From Bacillota bacterium (lineage in GTDB: Bacteria > Bacillota > Bacilli > Paenibacillales > Paenibacillaceae): DNA of 56,357 bases. Of the stretch, positions 1 to 8,324 are shown one piece after another. The stretch spans positions 1-56,357 of the forward strand of contig JAEWPC010000057.1 in NCBI GenBank assembly GCA_023460795.1, written 5' to 3'. The translations under genes were made by a program, and so were the position numbers. The notes beneath the pieces were generated by a model. The model was not told the DNA's origin. It saw only the letters and a program-made list of their open reading frames with translations, and did no database searches. How positions within the stretch are numbered: position 1 is the first letter of the stretch; each line of letters starts with the position of its first letter.

Positions 1-95
1 TTCCACGCGTACCCATCCCGAACACGACCGTTAAGACCTCCAGCGCCGATGGTACTTGGACCGCAGGGTCCTGGGAGAGTAGGACGTTGCCAGGC
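1..95 (+). rRNA. rrf: 5S ribosomal RNA, 3' part (5' end outside window)
   Basis: The first 95 bases match the conserved 3' two-thirds of bacterial 5S rRNA: the CCGAACACG loop, the GTTAAG segment, CAGCGCCGATGGTA, and the closing GAGAGTAGGACG followed by the end of helix I. The 5' end is cut by the window border. Followed later by csfB, yaaO and tmk, it fits the last gene of the first rRNA operon as in B. subtilis rrnA. Bases 96-151 are trailing transcript with no recognisable tRNA. Confidence 0.93.
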
Positions 96-151
96 CGGAT
101 GCATGCCCGAGCAGTCGACGAAGTCGACGACCAGGGCTAGAGATGTCAGAG

Positions 152-180
152 AAAAAGCACTCCGAGAGGAGTGCTTTTTT
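152..180. terminator. Bidirectional terminator between rRNA operon and hydrolase gene
   Basis: A perfect stem (AAAAAGCACTCC / GGAGTGCTTTTT) with a GAGA loop ends in a T tract on the plus strand and in an equivalent T tract on the minus strand. It can end the rRNA transcript and the convergent minus-strand gene. Confidence 0.92.
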
Positions 181-195
181 GTGTTATGCTATACC

Positions 196-897
196 TTACA
201 GGTCGTTTCTGGTTATGATTAACTTCTCTCCAGGCACGAGCACTTTGCCCTTCTGTCCTTGCACCTCAAGCCGAGAGACGAACGAATGCGCGTCCTGCTC
301 GATGATTGGAAACGAATTGTAGTGCACCGGAATGACGAGCTTCGCTCCATACCACTGAGCAGCCTGAAGCGCGTCATCAGGACCCATCGTATAATGGTCC
401 CCGATCGGCAAGAATACGATATCGATCGGATGGCGGTCCCCGATTAATTTCATATCGGAGAATAAGGTCGTATCGCCGGCATGAAGAATCGTTAGACCTT
501 CCGCCTGAATGACGTAGCCGACCGGTACGCCTCCATATAGATTGGTACCATCCTCTAACGTAATTCCCGAGCTATGCAACGCTTGTACCATTTTCGCCTT
601 CGCGAAGCCAAGATCAATCGTCCCGCCCAAGTTCATGCCGATCGTCTTTAATCCTTTGCCGGTGAAGAAGTCCGCCAGCTCGACCACGGCGACGATCTGC
701 GCATCGTTCGCCTTAGCGATCGCAGGAGAATCGAGGATGTGATCCGTGTGCGCGTGCGTTAACAAGACGTATTGGACTTGAATGTCTTCCGGTTTCGTCA
801 CCGCGATGGGGTTACCCCTCAAGAAAGGATCGATAACAAGCGATTTGCCTTCCGTAACGATCTGTACGCAAGAATGACCATGATAGATCAACTCCAT
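196..897 (-). CDS. Metal-dependent hydrolase, UPF0173 / metallo-beta-lactamase fold (YtkL-like)
   Basis: The 233-residue protein has the metallo-beta-lactamase signature HAHTDH at residues 48-53, a GD motif near residue 142 and a histidine near residue 192, which together would bind a dinuclear zinc centre. It begins with MELIYHGHS, as in the UPF0173 family (B. subtilis YtkL). The substrate of this family is not established; no signal peptide is seen, so it is probably cytosolic. A good ribosome site (AGGAGGAG) precedes the ATG. It stands alone, divergent from the formate/nitrite channel gene and convergent with the rRNA operon. B. subtilis does not have this gene between rrnA and csfB. Confidence 0.88.
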   Translation of the reverse strand: MELIYHGHSCVQIVTEGKSLVIDPFLRGNPIAVTKPEDIQVQYVLLTHAHTDHILDSPAIAKANDAQIVAVVELADFFTGKGLKTIGMNLGGTIDLGFAKAKMVQALHSSGITLEDGTNLYGGVPVGYVIQAEGLTILHAGDTTLFSDMKLIGDRHPIDIVFLPIGDHYTMGPDDALQAAQWYGAKLVIPVHYNSFPIIEQDAHSFVSRLEVQGQKGKVLVPGEKLIITRNDL

Positions 898-981
898 TAA
901 TACTCCTCCTAACTCCTAATAGGCATGTAACTGCTTACATTATTGTACCATTATTAATCTTTCATTCCGAATGAGCGAAGT

Positions 982-1020
982 TGTGACAATCATCACGACT
1001 AAAATCAAGTCAGGTATGAT
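982..1020 (+). promoter_or_regulatory. FNR/CRP-like operator and -10 box of the formate channel-lactate dehydrogenase operon
   Basis: TGTGA-N6-TCACG at 982-997 differs by one base from the TGTGA-N6-TCACA palindrome of FNR/CRP-family regulators. A TATGAT box lies at 1015-1020, so the operator centre would be about 38-41 bases upstream of transcription start, the class II activator position. No good -35 hexamer is visible, as expected for an activated promoter. The downstream genes are fermentative, which fits oxygen control. This is inference from sequence. Confidence 0.55.
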
Positions 1021-1052
1021 ACCTTAACCACAAGCCGAATGGAGGTGGTCTT

Positions 1053-1847
1053 ATGGAACTCGAGCCACTAAGCAAAGTCGAACAGCTGGCTTTAAAGAAA
1101 CACGGCTTATATAAGCAAAGTATCATTAGATACCTATCCCGGTCCATGCTGGCCAGCATGTTCATCGGATTCGGGGTTATCGTTGCGTTCAAGACGGGCA
1201 ACTACTTTTATTTAGAGCATTCGCCTTTCACTTACCCGATGGCAGCGATCACATTCGGAGCCGCAATTATCCTGATCGTATACGGGGGCGGAGATTTATT
1301 TACCGGTGATACGTTCTACTACTCCTACGCCGCTCTGAGGAAGAAGCTGCGCTGGAGGGATACCGTTAAGCTGTGGATCACCAGCTATGCCGGGAATATT
1401 CTTGGAGCGGCCGCATTCGCTTCTCTCATCTACACAACGGGCCTGTTCGATGATTCCTCCGTGAACGGTTTCTTGCTCAGCGTAGTCGATAAGAAAATGC
1501 ATACCCCGGCTTCGGAGCTGTTCTTCCGGGCGATTTTATGTAACTGGCTGGTTTGTCTAGCTTTCTTCGTACCGATGAACTTCAAGGAGGACGGCGCGAA
1601 GATGTTCGCGATGATGCTCTTCGTCTTCTGCTTCTTCATCTCTGGTTACGAGCATAGTATCGCCAATATGTGTACGTTCGCCATCGCTCTCGTCTTGAAT
1701 CATCCGGGTACGATATCGATTGGCGGCGTCATTCATAACCTCGTTCCGGTTACCCTCGGCAACTTAATCGGCGGAGGAGTATTCATGGGATACATGTATT
1801 ATTTCGTTAATAAACCGTATATGTCGGAACATTCTAAGGAAGGGTGA
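1053..1847 (+). CDS. Formate/nitrite transporter (FNT) family channel
   Basis: The 264-residue protein has about six hydrophobic segments and the FNT arrangement: an N-terminal cytoplasmic stretch, MLASMFIGFG in the first membrane segment, GGGDLFTGDT in the second and HSIANMC later. FNT proteins form pentameric channels for small monovalent anions such as formate, nitrite or lactate. The next gene is an L-lactate dehydrogenase whose start overlaps or abuts this stop. Export of formate, or of lactate itself, is therefore the likely role; substrate cannot be fixed from sequence. GGAGGTGG precedes the ATG. Probably controlled by the FNR-like site just upstream. Confidence 0.9.
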   Translation: MELEPLSKVEQLALKKHGLYKQSIIRYLSRSMLASMFIGFGVIVAFKTGNYFYLEHSPFTYPMAAITFGAAIILIVYGGGDLFTGDTFYYSYAALRKKLRWRDTVKLWITSYAGNILGAAAFASLIYTTGLFDDSSVNGFLLSVVDKKMHTPASELFFRAILCNWLVCLAFFVPMNFKEDGAKMFAMMLFVFCFFISGYEHSIANMCTFAIALVLNHPGTISIGGVIHNLVPVTLGNLIGGGVFMGYMYYFVNKPYMSEHSKEG

Positions 1848-1852
1848 TCGGT

Positions 1853-2776
1853 GTGAAAAAAACAAGGATCGTAGTGATTGGTTCGGGGGCAGTGGGGGCG
1901 ACAACGGCTTACACGCTCATGCTTAGGAATAGAACGGACGAATTGGTGTTGATCGACGCCAACCATTCGAAAGCCGTCGGCGATGCGCTGGATATGAACC
2001 ACGGTATCCCTTTTCTCGGGGCGACGAAGCTGTGGGCGGGTACATACGAGGATTGCAGGGGAGCGGACATAATCGTCATTACGGCGGGAGCTGCTCAACG
2101 GGAAGGCGAACCGCGTACGGATCTACTGAAGAGGAACGCCGCCATTATGGATAGCATCCTAACCGAGGTCATGAAGTACAATACGGACGGTATCCTGCTG
2201 CTAGCCTCCAATCCGGTTGATGTCATGAGCTACTTCGCATGGCGCAAGACCGGCTGGCCGATTAACCGCGTTATTGGTTCGGGAACGCTACTTGATAGCG
2301 CGAGGTTCAGATATTTGATCGGCGATCGTCTTGGCATCGACCCGCGAAGCGTCCATGCTCACATTGTCGGAGAACACGGAGATTCGGAGCTGCCGGTATG
2401 GAGCTTGGCGAACGTGGCCGGCATTCCGCTGGAACTCGAGGATGAGACGAAAGAGGATATTTTCGCGAATACGGTCAACGCCGCATACAAGATCATCAGC
2501 GCCAAAGGGGCGACTTATTACGCGATCGCCCTGGCATTGGACCGGATTTGCACCGCGATCCTGAAAGACGAAGGTGCCGTGCTCAACGTGTCCACGCTGC
2601 TTAACGATTATCACGGCGTTAACGACGTGTACCTGGGCGTACCATGCATCGTCGATCGGAACGGTGTCAGAGAAGTGCTGAAGCTGGGCTTGAGCGATGA
2701 AGAGCAAGCGATGCTGCACAAGTCGGCTAACAAGCTGAAGGAGCTTAACGCCGCGATGGCGGCTGCAACCGAATAA
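1853..2776 (+). CDS. ldh: L-lactate dehydrogenase
   Basis: A 307-residue NAD-dependent L-2-hydroxyacid dehydrogenase. Rossmann motif GSGAVG is at residues 10-15, the substrate-specificity loop has Gln (residue 82) followed by the anion-binding Arg (residue 88), and the catalytic GEHGDSE carries His175. Gln in the loop points to lactate rather than malate dehydrogenase. It reduces pyruvate to L-lactate while regenerating NAD+. I chose GTG 1853 because AAGGAAGGG lies 8 bases upstream; the in-frame GTG at 1844 would overlap that site. It is the second gene of an operon with the FNT channel, and a strong terminator follows. Confidence 0.93.
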   Translation: MKKTRIVVIGSGAVGATTAYTLMLRNRTDELVLIDANHSKAVGDALDMNHGIPFLGATKLWAGTYEDCRGADIIVITAGAAQREGEPRTDLLKRNAAIMDSILTEVMKYNTDGILLLASNPVDVMSYFAWRKTGWPINRVIGSGTLLDSARFRYLIGDRLGIDPRSVHAHIVGEHGDSELPVWSLANVAGIPLELEDETKEDIFANTVNAAYKIISAKGATYYAIALALDRICTAILKDEGAVLNVSTLLNDYHGVNDVYLGVPCIVDRNGVREVLKLGLSDEEQAMLHKSANKLKELNAAMAAATE

Positions 2777-2782
2777 AACAAT

Positions 2783-2805
2783 AAAGCCCGCTTACGCGGG
2801 CTTTT
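2783..2805. terminator. Terminator after lactate dehydrogenase, probably bidirectional
   Basis: AAAGCCCGC-TTAC-GCGGGCTTT stem-loop with a T run on the plus strand and an A/T-rich tract on the other side. It separates ldh from the convergent membrane-protein gene, whose stop codon lies within a few bases. Confidence 0.9.
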
Positions 2806-2806
2806 G

Positions 2807-3340
2807 TTATTGATGATAGTAAGATACTTCGTCGGATTCTAGGCGGATGATGCCGGCTCCCTTCTCGCGCCTAAGCGTGAGAAGCAGCCGGAGCCTCGGG
2901 GTCAGCAGCCACAGATGCCAGTATAGCATCGCGATCACGAGCGAAGCATGCGCCCAGGGATAGAACAGCCCGGTCACGCAGCAACCGACGAGCATGAGGT
3001 GGAAGTGAAGCCTGCGGAATAGCGATAGGCGGGTATCGAGAATCGGCAACGGACCGATCCATGGCCAATCTCGCCGGATCGTCCACCTTTTCTCCGAGAA
3101 TTTATCGACGCGTCGCAGCGTGAACCGCAGAACAAGCGCATGGACAAGCAGCATCAGAATAACCGCAAAGACCGACAAGAGCAGTCCTAAGGTACCATAT
3201 ACGCCGGACATCGCCGCCGGAACGAGCAGAGCGGTAGCCATGTAACTATATTTCCTCTCGGGTCTAAGCGAGATTCTCCGGATAAGCTTATAATGATAGA
3301 AAGTAGCATCGGTCTTCGCTGCGTTCGTAGACGAATTCAA
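2807..3340 (-). CDS. Small membrane protein of unknown function
   Basis: The protein has about three or four hydrophobic segments: one pair in the N-terminal half around LLVPAAMSGVYG and LLSVFAVILML, another in the C-terminal half around LMLVGCCVTGLF and LVIAMLYWHLWLL. A basic C-terminal tail follows. I recognise no family and assign no function. I prefer TTG at 3340 (177 residues), because AGGGAGG lies 8 bases upstream; the in-frame ATG at 3367 has a poor ribosome site. It is convergent with ldh and divergent from csfB. Confidence 0.6.
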   Translation of the reverse strand: MNSSTNAAKTDATFYHYKLIRRISLRPERKYSYMATALLVPAAMSGVYGTLGLLLSVFAVILMLLVHALVLRFTLRRVDKFSEKRWTIRRDWPWIGPLPILDTRLSLFRRLHFHLMLVGCCVTGLFYPWAHASLVIAMLYWHLWLLTPRLRLLLTLRREKGAGIIRLESDEVSYYHQ

Positions 3341-3442
3341 GCCATGAGCCTCCCTGCCGTGCAACATGACAGCTTCTGTACCTTAGTATCGGTCTATCTC
3401 GGATTGAATGTTAGGGTTTAACCGATTCTCCGCTATGAATGC

Positions 3443-3472
3443 GTATTTTTTCATAGACTTTGGGGAAGACTG
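3443..3472 (+). promoter_or_regulatory. Sigma-F-type promoter of csfB
   Basis: GTATT (3443-3447), 15-base spacer, GGGAAGACTG (3463-3472). The -10 matches the sigma-F pattern GGNRANAMTW at nine of ten positions; the -35 matches GYWTA at four of five. csfB is sigma-F dependent in B. subtilis, so position and match agree. Confidence 0.5.
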
Positions 3473-3504
3473 TAAGGCATCACTAGAAAAGGCAGGGGTG
3501 TGTT

Positions 3505-3690
3505 ATGGACGAGATCGAGCGAAAAACATGCATCGTCTGCGGAGAGCCGAAGGAAGAAGGCATTACGATCGTTACGGAATTTATATGTAATTCTTGCGAA
3601 TCGACGATAGTCCAGACGAACGTAGAAGACGAGAGGTATCCGTTCTTCGTTAAGCAAATGCGGCAATTATGGGTTAAGTTTCATGCTTGA
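3505..3690 (+). CDS. csfB: Anti-sigma-G factor Gin (CsfB)
   Basis: A 61-residue protein with two cysteine pairs, CIVC near residue 9 and CNSC near residue 28, the zinc-binding arrangement of Gin/CsfB. Gin holds sigma-G inactive early in the forespore and antagonises sigma-E and sigma-K. Length, cysteine spacing and the aromatic C-terminal part (YPFFVKQM) match the family. Position also matches B. subtilis, where csfB follows the first rRNA operon. The ATG follows AGGGGTGTGTT. It appears monocistronic, with a sigma-F-like promoter upstream and a strong terminator downstream. Confidence 0.87.
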   Translation: MDEIERKTCIVCGEPKEEGITIVTEFICNSCESTIVQTNVEDERYPFFVKQMRQLWVKFHA

Positions 3691-3701
3691 ATCGAACGTG
3701 C

Positions 3702-3742
3702 GAAGCGTTGGCGCCTGAAGATGGCGCCGACGCTTCTTTTAT
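3702..3742 (+). terminator. Terminator of csfB
   Basis: GAAGCGTTGGCGCC pairs with GGCGCCGACGCTTC (one internal T-G pair) and is followed by TTTTATT. Confidence 0.93.
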
Positions 3743-3797
3743 TGCGGCCTTCATGTTGATACAATGGAAAAATGGTAAATAATGAGGAGTATTCATC

Positions 3798-5270
3798 ATG
3801 CCTATCGATAAGCAACTAGCGCCGTTATACGAAGCTTTGGCAGCGCACGCCGGATTACGCCCGAATTCCTATCATGTGCCAGGGCACAAGCAGCGAGCGG
3901 AATGGAACGATCCGCAGTCCGCGGAGTTCTATCGCGCGCTGCTGCCGCTGGACGTGACGGAGCTCGCGGATACGGACGATCTCCATCATCCGCAAGGACC
4001 GCTGGCAGAAGCGCAGCGATTGGCCGCGCAATGCTTCGGCGCCGAGGAGACAAGCTTCCTCGTCGGGGGAAGCACATCGGGGAATCTGGCGATGATCCTC
4101 GGTACCGGCAGCCCGGGGGATCTCTATATCGTTCAACGCAACGTTCATAAGTCGATTATTCATGGGCTGATGCTGGCGGGGGCTAGAGCCGTTATGCTCG
4201 CTCCGCAGATCGACTCCCGATCAGGGCTTGCCGTTATCCCGCCAGAGAGCAGTATCCAGGCCGCATTGGAGCGTTATCCGGCGGCGAGAGGGGTCATCTT
4301 ATCTACGCCCAATTACTACGGGATGGCGTCTTCGCTTGATCGGATCGTTCATCTCGCCCATAAGCGGGTCGTTCCGGTATTAGTCGATGAGGCGCACGGG
4401 GCTCATCTCGGCTTTCATCCGGCTTTTCCAGAGTCTTCGCTGCGAGCGGGTGCCGACGTCGTCGTTCAATCGACGCACAAGATGCTGTCGGCCATGACGA
4501 TGGGGGCGATGCTGCATATGCAGGGCGACATCGTCGACCGCGAAGCGATTAAGCAGGCGCTGAGAATGGTGCAGAGCTCTAGCCCGTCATTCCCGATACT
4601 CACCTCGCTAGATTTAGCGCGCAGACAGCTTCATACGAGCGGAGCGGCAGCCTTCGAGCCGGCGCTTGAAGCGGTGCGTATCGTTACGGACAGGCTGGAG
4701 GAGACGCCGTTCCGCGCAATCGGTTACGGAAGCTTCGCCAGCGATTGGATTCGGTACGACCCGTTAAAGCTTGTGTTGTTCGATCAAGACGGCAAGCTAA
4801 GCGGCACAGAGCTTCGTGACGAGCTCGCCGAACGGAATTGCATCGCCGAGATGGCCGACGACCGTTATGCGGTGCTGGCGTTCGGTCCAGGGAGCAGAAG
4901 AACGGACGGAGAGGCGCTGTTAGAAGGGCTGCGCGATATCTCGGAGAACATAAGAGAGTTCACGCCTAATCGGTCTAAGCAAACGACGGCAGGGGAGACG
5001 GAAGAATCGCAACCTGAGACAGACGTTCCCGAACCGGTAACGTTCCGTCGCGGCACTCTATCGGCCAAGCCGGTTCGACTCGAGGACAGCGAAGGTTTAA
5101 TCGCGGGAGAATGGGTGATTCCTTACCCGCCGGGTATTCCCGTTCTCTATCCCGGAGAGACGATTACGAAGAATAAGATTGTCGAGCTCTTAAGGTGGCG
5201 CGCGAGCGGCGCGCAAATTCAAGGAGCGCTCGATGCCGCCTTGGAGCATATCGTCGTGCAAGGAGAGTAA
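3798..5270 (+). CDS. yaaO: Orn/Lys/Arg decarboxylase-family PLP enzyme (YaaO-like)
   Basis: A 490-residue fold-type I PLP enzyme. Visible are HVPGHK near residues 26-31, VDEAHGAH at 196-203 and STHKM with the PLP lysine at 228. The C-terminal domain ends with the PPGIPVLYPGE motif typical of Orn/Lys/Arg decarboxylases. The family removes the carboxyl group of a basic amino acid to give a polyamine precursor; the substrate (lysine, arginine or ornithine) cannot be decided here. An acidic, low-complexity linker lies near residues 395-420. As in B. subtilis it lies shortly upstream of tmk; here one membrane-protein gene intervenes, starting 3 bases after its stop. Confidence 0.87.
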   Translation: MPIDKQLAPLYEALAAHAGLRPNSYHVPGHKQRAEWNDPQSAEFYRALLPLDVTELADTDDLHHPQGPLAEAQRLAAQCFGAEETSFLVGGSTSGNLAMILGTGSPGDLYIVQRNVHKSIIHGLMLAGARAVMLAPQIDSRSGLAVIPPESSIQAALERYPAARGVILSTPNYYGMASSLDRIVHLAHKRVVPVLVDEAHGAHLGFHPAFPESSLRAGADVVVQSTHKMLSAMTMGAMLHMQGDIVDREAIKQALRMVQSSSPSFPILTSLDLARRQLHTSGAAAFEPALEAVRIVTDRLEETPFRAIGYGSFASDWIRYDPLKLVLFDQDGKLSGTELRDELAERNCIAEMADDRYAVLAFGPGSRRTDGEALLEGLRDISENIREFTPNRSKQTTAGETEESQPETDVPEPVTFRRGTLSAKPVRLEDSEGLIAGEWVIPYPPGIPVLYPGETITKNKIVELLRWRASGAQIQGALDAALEHIVVQGE

Positions 5271-5273
5271 GCA

Positions 5274-6728
5274 ATGAAAGCTCGGGACATTCGAACGATC
5301 GTGGCTTGGATCGCGGCAATCGGCTTAGCCGTTCTTATCGTATGGCTGTTAATGATCCCGCCGGTGTTGGGTTTGGCGGACAGCGGAGATTTCGCCCGCG
5401 TGATGGGCGGAGCGGGGATCGCGCCGCTCGATCCGAACGAGACTTACGATGACCGATACTTCGGCTTCTCGCATACCTATTACGGTTACGGCAGCTACAT
5501 GCTGGGCGGTTACTTCTCTACCCATGTCCTGCTCGTCGCGATTGCCGGTTGGCTGGGCAGAATCGTCAGCCTGGATCATTTCGATATGCGGGTTCTGGGG
5601 TTCTGCTATGCCGCGTTATACATCTGGGCAATCGTACGGTTGATACGATATTCGCCTGAGCTTGATAACCGCAAGGCTACGCTGGCGGTATCCGTGGCAT
5701 TGGCGGTTAGCCTCGTCTTCGTCTTCGGAGATATCGGATATATCGTCTACTTTCAGTCATTCTTCGGCGAGCCTTATGCGCTCATTGCGACGTTGTTGAC
5801 GGTTGGCGCGGCGCTTGCCCTTCTAGCTTCGGACAAGCCAAGCGGCGCGATGCTGGCGATCTTCATCGGCGCCGCGTTAGCGCTGGCCACCTCGAAAATT
5901 CAGAACGCGCCGCTTGGCTTCGCCTTCGCGTTGCTAGCTTGGCGGATGCTGAAGCTGCGCGACGACCGGGGATGGCGCAAGCAAGTATGGACGGGAGCAT
6001 TCATACTGGTCGTCTGCTCCGCGCTGATGATCGTCGTCGCTCCGGATCGGCTCAAGCATACGAACCTGTACCAGTCTATCTTTTTCGGCGTGTTGAAAAA
6101 TTCTTCGGATGTCGCGTCTGATATGAAAGAACTCGGGATTCCGGATAAATACGCGGGGCTGGCGGGCACGAACTATTTTCAGAAGGATACCGTTATTCCG
6201 CAGTCGGACCCGGTCTTGCACCGGGAAGTGTTGGAGAGACTGAGTCATAAGGACATTGCGCTGTACTATGCGCGTCATCCTTCTCGGTTTATACAGAAGC
6301 TAGAAGTAGCGGCACGCAACGGGGTTTACATACGCCCGCTCTACTTGGGCAACTATGATCAATCGGCCGAGAAGCCGAGAGGCGCGGTATCGCACGCGTT
6401 CAGCGCGTGGAGCGAGTGGAAGGTGAAGACAATGCCGCATACACTGGGTATATTCCTCATGTTCTATGCGTTCTATTATCTCGCGCTTGCGTGGAGCTGG
6501 CTGCGCACGGCTTCGCTAAGGCTGCGGCTAGGCTTGGAAACGATGGCGATTATCGGCATAGCGGGAGCATTCGCGGTGTTCGTCGCGATTATCGGCGACG
6601 GCGAGGCCGACATGGGCAAGCATTTGTTTATGTTTAATGTGTGCTTTGATATGATGGTGATAAGCATCGTTGTTTCGATTGCTTACTTCATAATGAAGTT
6701 CATGTTCCGCAATGGCAGGAAGGTTTAG
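5274..6728 (+). CDS. Polytopic membrane protein, possible GT-C-type glycosyltransferase
   Basis: A 484-residue protein with about ten hydrophobic segments and no soluble domain beyond one extracytoplasmic stretch (about residues 255-370). After the first membrane segment comes GLADSGDF, an acidic motif in the first outer loop, the usual place for the catalytic acid in GT-C glycosyltransferases. The WsfD group of S-layer glycan transferases has a similar layout, but this is a resemblance, not an assignment. It begins 3 bases after yaaO and ends 18 bases before tmk, so it is probably co-transcribed. B. subtilis has no counterpart in this slot. Confidence 0.6.
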   Translation: MKARDIRTIVAWIAAIGLAVLIVWLLMIPPVLGLADSGDFARVMGGAGIAPLDPNETYDDRYFGFSHTYYGYGSYMLGGYFSTHVLLVAIAGWLGRIVSLDHFDMRVLGFCYAALYIWAIVRLIRYSPELDNRKATLAVSVALAVSLVFVFGDIGYIVYFQSFFGEPYALIATLLTVGAALALLASDKPSGAMLAIFIGAALALATSKIQNAPLGFAFALLAWRMLKLRDDRGWRKQVWTGAFILVVCSALMIVVAPDRLKHTNLYQSIFFGVLKNSSDVASDMKELGIPDKYAGLAGTNYFQKDTVIPQSDPVLHREVLERLSHKDIALYYARHPSRFIQKLEVAARNGVYIRPLYLGNYDQSAEKPRGAVSHAFSAWSEWKVKTMPHTLGIFLMFYAFYYLALAWSWLRTASLRLRLGLETMAIIGIAGAFAVFVAIIGDGEADMGKHLFMFNVCFDMMVISIVVSIAYFIMKFMFRNGRKV

Positions 6729-6746
6729 TCGGAGGGAGCTATTACA

Positions 6747-7391
6747 TTGTCCAAAGGGATATTTATTACAATAGAAGGCGGAGATGGTGCGGGAAAAACA
6801 ACGCTGATCTCCAGATTGAATGAACAAATCTACATTCATACCCAGCAAAGAACCGTACCGACTAGAGAGCCCGGAGGCAGTCCCATTGCGGAGGCGATAA
6901 GGTCAGTCATTCTGGATCGCAAACATACGCGAATGGACCCAAGAACCGAAGCGTTGCTATATGCAGCCGCCCGTCGTCAACACTTAATGGAAATTGTAAA
7001 ACCTGCTATCGAGAGCAACAAAATCGTCATTTGCGACAGATTTGTCGACAGCAGTCTTGCATATCAAGGTTATGCGCGAGGCTTAGGGATGGATGAGGTA
7101 TGGGAAATAAACCGTTTTGCTACAGAAGGATGCATGCCGGATATTACTTTATATCTCGATATTGATCCGGTGGTGGCCATGTCGAGAATATTGACGAACA
7201 ATACAAGAGAAATCAATCGATTAGATCTAGAGAATATTAGTTTTCACCAAAAAGTTCGAGAAGGTTACCTTCAAGTTGCCGCCAAGTTTCCGGATCGAAT
7301 TGTGGTTCTCGACGCTTCGCAGGCACCAGATGCCTTAGCCCTAGAAGCATGGGCTATTATCGAAGCGAAACTTAGCCGTAAACCATCGTAG
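6747..7391 (+). CDS. tmk: Thymidylate kinase
   Basis: A 214-residue dTMP kinase that phosphorylates dTMP to dTDP with ATP. The P-loop GGDGAGKT is at residues 11-18, TREPGG binds the substrate, and CDRF with SSLAYQGYARG follows; NRLD lies in the lid region. The TTG start sits behind GGAGGGAG and gives the expected N-terminus. The gene reads visibly more AT-rich than its neighbours. Order tmk, darA, yaaR, holB, ricT, yabA matches B. subtilis. Confidence 0.95.
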   Translation: MSKGIFITIEGGDGAGKTTLISRLNEQIYIHTQQRTVPTREPGGSPIAEAIRSVILDRKHTRMDPRTEALLYAAARRQHLMEIVKPAIESNKIVICDRFVDSSLAYQGYARGLGMDEVWEINRFATEGCMPDITLYLDIDPVVAMSRILTNNTREINRLDLENISFHQKVREGYLQVAAKFPDRIVVLDASQAPDALALEAWAIIEAKLSRKPS

Positions 7392-7473
7392 AAAAAGAGG
7401 ATTTCGCACGCTCCATGTCCAATTTATAATAGGTAGAGACAGACCCCATTACGAACCGAGGAGGGCCTGAACG

Positions 7474-7803
7474 ATGAAACTTCTTATTGCCGTGATTCAG
7501 GATAAAGACAGCAATCGACTGTCGAACGCGCTTATTAAGGAAGGCTTTCGGGCGACGAAGCTGGCAAGTACCGGCGGATTTCTGCGTGCCGGGAATACGA
7601 CGTTCTTAATCGGGATCGAAGACGAACGCGTGCAGAGCGCGCTCGACGTCATTCGCGCCAACTGCAAAGTTCGCGATCAGCTGGTGACTCCGGTGTCTCC
7701 GGTCAGCGGGGCGGCGGATTCCTACATTCCGTTCCCGGTCGAGGTTCAAGTCGGCGGCGCCGCGGTATTCGTCATGCCGGTCGAACGCTTCGAGCACTTT
7801 TAA
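7474..7803 (+). CDS. darA: Cyclic-di-AMP receptor DarA (YaaQ/PstA), PII-like
   Basis: A 109-residue PII-like protein starting MKLLIAVIQDKD, with the loop STGGFLRAGNTTFLIG characteristic of DarA. DarA is a trimer that binds cyclic di-AMP between subunits. The output partner is not settled, although it affects growth under potassium or glutamate stress in B. subtilis. GAGGAGGGCC precedes the ATG. It lies between tmk and yaaR as in B. subtilis. A cyclic-di-AMP riboswitch occurs in the same window (20131). Confidence 0.95.
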   Translation: MKLLIAVIQDKDSNRLSNALIKEGFRATKLASTGGFLRAGNTTFLIGIEDERVQSALDVIRANCKVRDQLVTPVSPVSGAADSYIPFPVEVQVGGAAVFVMPVERFEHF

Positions 7804-7825
7804 TGAAGCGGGACGGTGAACACGC

Positions 7826-8272
7826 ATGAAGATCCAATCGCCGGGCTATCCGCTCATCAACAAGGCCGTACCTAGGGGCGAACTGGCCAGCCGCCCGCCG
7901 CAGATGCAAAGCTTCGGCGATTTGCTGCAACACCAAGACGAACAGCGTACGCAAGAGGAATTGCAGCGCAAGCTCGAGGACATTCGCCTGCAAGGAGATC
8001 GACTGGCCCGGTCGATGACGGTTCGCGAGCTTGTGCTGTACCGTCAGATGGTGAAGTCGTTCCTGGAGGATACCGTCAAGCGCGGCATCGGTCTGAAGGA
8101 TACGAGAGGTTGGGATCGCCGCGGCCGGAGCAAGCGTTACAAGCTGCTCGAGGAAGTGGACACGATGCTCGTGGCCATGGGCGAAGAGCTGTTGACAACG
8201 GAAGAGGGCCGTTTGGATTTGCTGAATAAAGTCGGCGAAATTCGCGGCATCTTGATCAATTTGGCATTTTAG
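7826..8272 (+). CDS. yaaR: YaaR family protein (DUF327)
   Basis: A 148-residue, mostly helical and charged protein beginning MKIQSPGYPL. The central part TVRELVLYRQMVKSFLEDTVKRG and the basic motif DRRGRSKRYKLLEEVD identify the YaaR/DUF327 family. The function is unknown; it always sits in the tmk-holB cluster. It starts 22 bases after darA. No membrane segment or catalytic motif is seen. Confidence 0.9.
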   Translation: MKIQSPGYPLINKAVPRGELASRPPQMQSFGDLLQHQDEQRTQEELQRKLEDIRLQGDRLARSMTVRELVLYRQMVKSFLEDTVKRGIGLKDTRGWDRRGRSKRYKLLEEVDTMLVAMGEELLTTEEGRLDLLNKVGEIRGILINLAF

Positions 8273-8324
8273 GCGATGAGCCAATTGTTATAGATTAAAG
8301 GCTATCGCGTGAGGAGTTCTAAGC

